15,083 nucleotides of DNA from the NCBI GenBank assembly GCA_003451935.1, contig DMJA01000247.1:1-15083 (forward strand), in the 5' to 3' direction. The notes below the pieces were generated by a model. That model was given only the letters and a program-made list of their open reading frames with translations. It did no database searches and was not told where the DNA came from. Positions 12,599-15,083 of this stretch are shown here, piece by piece. Every line of letters begins with the position of its first letter. The first letter of the stretch is position 1. This DNA is from Verrucomicrobiota bacterium (GTDB lineage Bacteria > Verrucomicrobiota > Kiritimatiellia > CAIQIC01 > Lenti-01). The translations under genes and the position numbers were made by a program.

Positions 12599-13669
12599 AT
12601 GCGAGCGATTCATCAGATTGTGGCGGGCTACGCCAACGGGGATGCCATCAGCAACGAGGCGCGGGCGATGCGCGCCTTGTTCCGGACGTGGGGGCATGAA
12701 TCGCACATCTATTCCGAGCAGAAACGCATTCTTCCGGAACTGCGGGGAGAAGCGCGCGACTTGGCGGCCAGCCGGGGCGATTTCCGGCCGGATGACGTGG
12801 TGCTGCTGCACCTGTCCATCGGTTCGGACGTGAACGACCTGTTCCCGGGGTTGCCGGGGCGGAAGGCGATTTTGTACCACAACATCACGCCGCCGGAATT
12901 TTTCCGCGGGGTGCAGGAACAGACGGCGCACCACTTGGCGCGCGGCCGCCAGCAGGCCAAGGCCTTGGCGGGTTCGTCGGAGGTCGTCATGGCCGACAGC
13001 CGGTTCAACGCGGAGGAAATCGCGGCCATGGGCCATGCGAATCCGCAGGTCCTGCCGCTGATGCTGGATTTCTCGATGCTTCGGACGAAGCCGGACCGGC
13101 GCATTCTGCGGCAGTACCGCGACGGGATGGTGAACATCCTGTTCGTGGGCCGGTGCGCGCCCAACAAGAGGATCGAGGACCTGCTGAACGCGTTCTACTA
13201 TTTCCAGCGCTATGTCCAGCCCGCCTCGCGACTGATCCATGTGGGGTCCTTCGCGGGCATGGAGCAGTACCACGCGCTGTTGTTGACGCGGATGCGCGAG
13301 CTGCAGCTCAAGAACGTCGAACTGGTGGGCTCGGTCCGCCAGGACGAGTTGACGGCCTATTACGAGGTGTCGCGCGCCTTTCTGTGCCTAAGCGACCACG
13401 AGGGGTTCTGCATTCCCCTTTTGGAGGCGATGACCCACGATGTGCCCGTGGTGGCCTATGCGGCCGGCGCCGTGTCCGAGACGCTGGACGGCGCCGGGGT
13501 GCTGCTGCGCGAGAAACGGTTCGACTTGATCGCCGAGATCTTGGGGCGGGTGGCCGCGGACGAAAAGCTCCGGTCGGCCCTCTTGAAGGGGCAGCGCGAA
13601 CGCCTCGCCCGCTACGAAAAGCAAGACCTCGCCGCCGACCTGAAGCGGCATCTGGCCCCGCTGCTGTAA
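12599..13669 (+). CDS. Family 4 glycosyltransferase
   Basis: A 356-residue GT-B glycosyltransferase for surface glycan assembly. The N-terminal domain begins MRAIHQIVAGYANGDAISNEA, the pattern of GT4 enzymes with a flexible sugar-acceptor loop. The C-terminal domain shows NILFVGRCAPNKRIEDLLNAF and the E-x7-E motif EGFCIPLLE (E268, E276) followed by AMTHDVPVVAYAAGAVSET. I chose ATG 12599, preceded by GGAAGAAAGG, over the in-frame TTG at 12584. It is a single gene, divergent from the minus operon across a 125-bp gap. It is followed by a strong palindrome terminator and then an IS. Confidence 0.93.
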   Translation: MRAIHQIVAGYANGDAISNEARAMRALFRTWGHESHIYSEQKRILPELRGEARDLAASRGDFRPDDVVLLHLSIGSDVNDLFPGLPGRKAILYHNITPPEFFRGVQEQTAHHLARGRQQAKALAGSSEVVMADSRFNAEEIAAMGHANPQVLPLMLDFSMLRTKPDRRILRQYRDGMVNILFVGRCAPNKRIEDLLNAFYYFQRYVQPASRLIHVGSFAGMEQYHALLLTRMRELQLKNVELVGSVRQDELTAYYEVSRAFLCLSDHEGFCIPLLEAMTHDVPVVAYAAGAVSETLDGAGVLLREKRFDLIAEILGRVAADEKLRSALLKGQRERLARYEKQDLAADLKRHLAPLL

Positions 13670-13731
13670 GAGGAGCCGAGGCTCTTTCCGGTTTTCGCCC
13701 ATTCCTGCCGGCTTTGTCGTTCCCTTCCCGT

Positions 13732-13764
13732 CGGGTATTGTTTTATAAAACAATACCCGTTTTT
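13732..13764 (+). terminator. Rho-independent terminator with a perfect 28-bp palindrome
   Basis: The half-site CGGGTATTGTTTTA (13732-13745) is followed directly by its exact reverse complement (13746-13759), then five T (13760-13764). A GC-rich base, AT-rich top and T-tract on the plus strand fit termination of the GT4 transcript 62 bp upstream. The minus strand lacks a T-tract, so it would work mainly in one direction. Confidence 0.75.
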
Positions 13765-13765
13765 C

Positions 13766-13815
13766 GGAGGGGGTTCCCTATTGCTTCACGGGAAAACCTG
13801 ACCGTAGGGGAAGGT
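13766..13815 (+). repeat. Left inverted repeat of the IS
   Basis: GGAGGGGG (13766-13773), TTGCTTCA (13781-13788), ACCTGACCG (13796-13804) and GGAAGGT (13809-13815), each found inverted at the right end. Confidence 0.6.
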
Positions 13816-13829
13816 AGCATGGGGGGATT

Positions 13830-14978
13830 TCAGGGGCGAGCGGATTGATTGAGTTGGAAGACGCGGCGGAGCTTGCGCTCGATGTCCTGCTTGAGCTGGA
13901 AGGGGTCCAAGGACTGGAAGTGGGCTTGGAGCCGTGCGAGTTGCTCGGGCAGAACCGCCGGAGAGGCGAGGATCCGCTGGTACGGGGTCGTCGGGCGTTC
14001 GTAGTAGCGATGGATTTTGGAGCCCTCGCGCTGCTTGCGCTGCAGCTTGATCGAGGGCATGAAGAAGTTCTGCAGGTCGCACCAGCTGTCGTACAGGTCG
14101 TCAATGGCGGCCACGGTTTCCGGCCGGTCGATCCGGTCGTATCCCAGGAGCTGGCGCACGTGGGTCCAGTTCTTCTGCTCCACGTGGGCGTTGTCGTTCT
14201 TGCGGTATTCGCGGGCGCGGGTCCAGCCGACGGGTTGTTTCCGTTGCTGAAGCAGGCGGTACAGATGCCAGTTGAGGAACTCCGAACCGTTGTCGCTGTC
14301 AAAGCCCAGCAACGGAAAAGGCAGCCGGCGCTCCAGCTCTTTGATCTGCCGGACGACGTCGCGGGCGCCTTTGTTCCAAACGGCTCGGTTCAGGGTCCAG
14401 CCGCTGAAAATGTCCGTAAACGTTAGGCTCCAGACGAAATTGCCCTCCATCGAGCCCCCGCAATGCGCGACGGTGTCGGCCTCGATGAACCCGGGTTGGG
14501 TGATGTCCCAGTTGTGGGTGCGCACGGGGATATGCTGCTTGAGCAAGCTGCCCGGCTTGGTGCCGCACCGCTTGCCGTGCGGATACCGGGCCCGGATCGG
14601 CCGCAACCGCCGGTCCAGGCTGGAAGCGCTGATGGAAAGCAGCTGTTGGCGCGCCATCGGATCCAACGCTCCATAGCGGCGTTCGTAGTACGGCAGCCAC
14701 AGCGGGATGGCTTGGCGAAGCCGCTTCCCGCACATCTGTTCGCAGGCCAGCCAGATTTGCCGGAGGATGGGATCCAGTTCGGGTCCATATCGCCGTTTGG
14801 GGCCCGGCTTCTTCCGAGGGCCGCGAACCCGCTGGCCCAGCAGCCCGATGGCGTACTTCCGGTTGTAGCCGCAGACCGCGCAGAATTCGTCCAGAATCCG
14901 GCTTTTATACCGCTTCCCGGCCCGGCGATACCGGCACCGGATCTTCTCCAAGTACTCGCGTTTCGTTGCTCTGACCAT
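13830..14978 (-). CDS. DDE transposase with integrase core
   Basis: A 382-residue intact transposase that would cut and join the IS ends. Residues ~5-50 are basic and helix-turn-helix-like (SRILDEFCAVCGYNRKYAIGLL). The rve catalytic core is clear: FIEADTVAHCGG (D168), FDSDNGSEF (D229) and NDNAHVEQKN (E267), giving D-D and D-E spacings of 61 and 38 positions, usual for this superfamily. A C-terminal tail with YYERPTTPYQRIL is typical of such transposases. I start at ATG 14978 because GGAAGG lies 8 nt upstream; a GTG at 14987 would overlap that site. No frameshift or early stop is seen, so it may be active. Confidence 0.9.
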   Translation of the reverse strand: MVRATKREYLEKIRCRYRRAGKRYKSRILDEFCAVCGYNRKYAIGLLGQRVRGPRKKPGPKRRYGPELDPILRQIWLACEQMCGKRLRQAIPLWLPYYERRYGALDPMARQQLLSISASSLDRRLRPIRARYPHGKRCGTKPGSLLKQHIPVRTHNWDITQPGFIEADTVAHCGGSMEGNFVWSLTFTDIFSGWTLNRAVWNKGARDVVRQIKELERRLPFPLLGFDSDNGSEFLNWHLYRLLQQRKQPVGWTRAREYRKNDNAHVEQKNWTHVRQLLGYDRIDRPETVAAIDDLYDSWCDLQNFFMPSIKLQRKQREGSKIHRYYERPTTPYQRILASPAVLPEQLARLQAHFQSLDPFQLKQDIERKLRRVFQLNQSARP

Positions 14979-14985
14979 GTTCCGC

Positions 14986-15040
14986 ACCTTCCTTTTTGTC
15001 GGTCAGGTGCATTATGAAGCAACGACGCCCTTCCCCCTCC
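14986..15040 (-). repeat. Right inverted repeat of the IS, overlapping the transposase ribosome site
   Basis: Reverse complement of the left-end blocks: GGAGGGGG (15040-15033), TTGCTTCA (15022-15015), ACCTGACCG (15008-15000) and GGAAGGT (14992-14986). The innermost block contains the GGAAGG that serves as transposase Shine-Dalgarno. Confidence 0.6.
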
Positions 15041-15083
15041 ACCCCCATCCCTTCTATGGTCATATTTAATTTGACTCAATTCG

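Larger units (their letters stand above)
13766..15040 (-). mobile_element. Insertion sequence with a DDE (rve-type) transposase
   Basis: About 1.27 kb, bounded by imperfect, patchy inverted repeats and holding one intact transposase gene. The IR blocks from outside in are GGAGGGGG, TTGCTTCA, ACCTGACCG and GGAAGGT, present in the same order at both ends with spacers of 7, 7, 4 (left) and 10, 6, 7 (right). The exact tips are uncertain; the inner minimum is 13781-15022. No target-site duplication could be assigned with confidence. The family was not recognised beyond the IS481/IS3-like integrase superfamily. Confidence 0.65.

Noticed and set aside
13668..13686. AAGAG...CTCTT hairpin just after the GT4 stop as the terminator
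   Set aside because: Only a 5-bp stem with a 9-nt loop and three T; the 28-bp palindrome with T5 downstream is far stronger.
13722..15035. CCCTTCCC direct repeat (13722-13729 and 15028-15035) as a target-site duplication
   Set aside because: An 8-bp low-complexity match is weak, and it would place the terminator palindrome inside the IS while cutting the shared GGAGGGGG block at the right end. Kept only as an alternative.
1..15083. tRNA, rRNA, riboswitch, toxin-antitoxin or defence system
   Set aside because: No cloverleaf, rRNA-like stretch, known aptamer core or defence-type gene pair was seen when reading both strands.

Overview
This is a 15 kb, GC-rich (roughly 60-65% by eye) bacterial window with dense, short-spaced gene clusters. 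No rRNA or tRNA is visible, so the host is inferred only from style. WaaP-like kinase and WaaE-like glycosyltransferase genes imply a Gram-negative envelope. The YejB/YejE permease pair, the PVC-style secreted alpha/beta hydrolase, the GDSL hydrolase with a toroid-like tail, and the 'CACGGAT' and 'AATRTCC' short tandem repeats between genes fit the PVC superphylum (Kiritimatiellota/Verrucomicrobiota/Lentisphaerota type). That placement is an inference.

Layout. (1) 1-1025, minus: the N-terminal ~341 codons of glycogen phosphorylase, cut by the window edge. (2) 1148-7967, plus: a tightly packed cluster of a GT2 glycosyltransferase, a GT4 glycosyltransferase, a lipoprotein alpha/beta-hydrolase (esterase-like), an acyltransferase-3 membrane protein, and YejB-like and YejE-like ABC permeases. 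The esterase and acyltransferase look like a cassette spliced into this cluster. Almost the same 23-bp stop/start junction occurs at both of its borders, it looks less GC-rich, and it carries long poly-G tracts (G9 and G11). (3) 12473-8029, minus: a probable operon of a two-helix membrane protein, a 66-residue ferritin-like protein, a secreted SGNH/GDSL hydrolase with a helical tail, a WaaE-like GT2, and a large fusion of a WaaP/InaA-like sugar kinase with a glycoside-hydrolase-like TIM barrel. Three of its four junctions are stop/start overlaps. (4) 12599-13669, plus: a GT4 glycosyltransferase with a perfect 28-bp palindrome terminator. (5) 13766-15040: an insertion sequence with an intact DDE transposase, whose left end abuts that terminator.

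The common theme is building and decorating envelope glycans. The plus cluster would assemble a glycan and set its acylation state. The minus operon would add and phosphorylate LPS-core-like sugars, with its GDSL and GH-like domains possibly trimming or binding glycans. YejB/YejE without YejA or YejF in view is a transporter core whose ATPase and binding protein must lie elsewhere. The most unusual items are the kinase-GH fusion with an altered acid/base site, the inserted esterase/acyltransferase cassette with its relic start codon, the poly-G tracts that could switch those genes, and a REP-like palindrome inside yejE.
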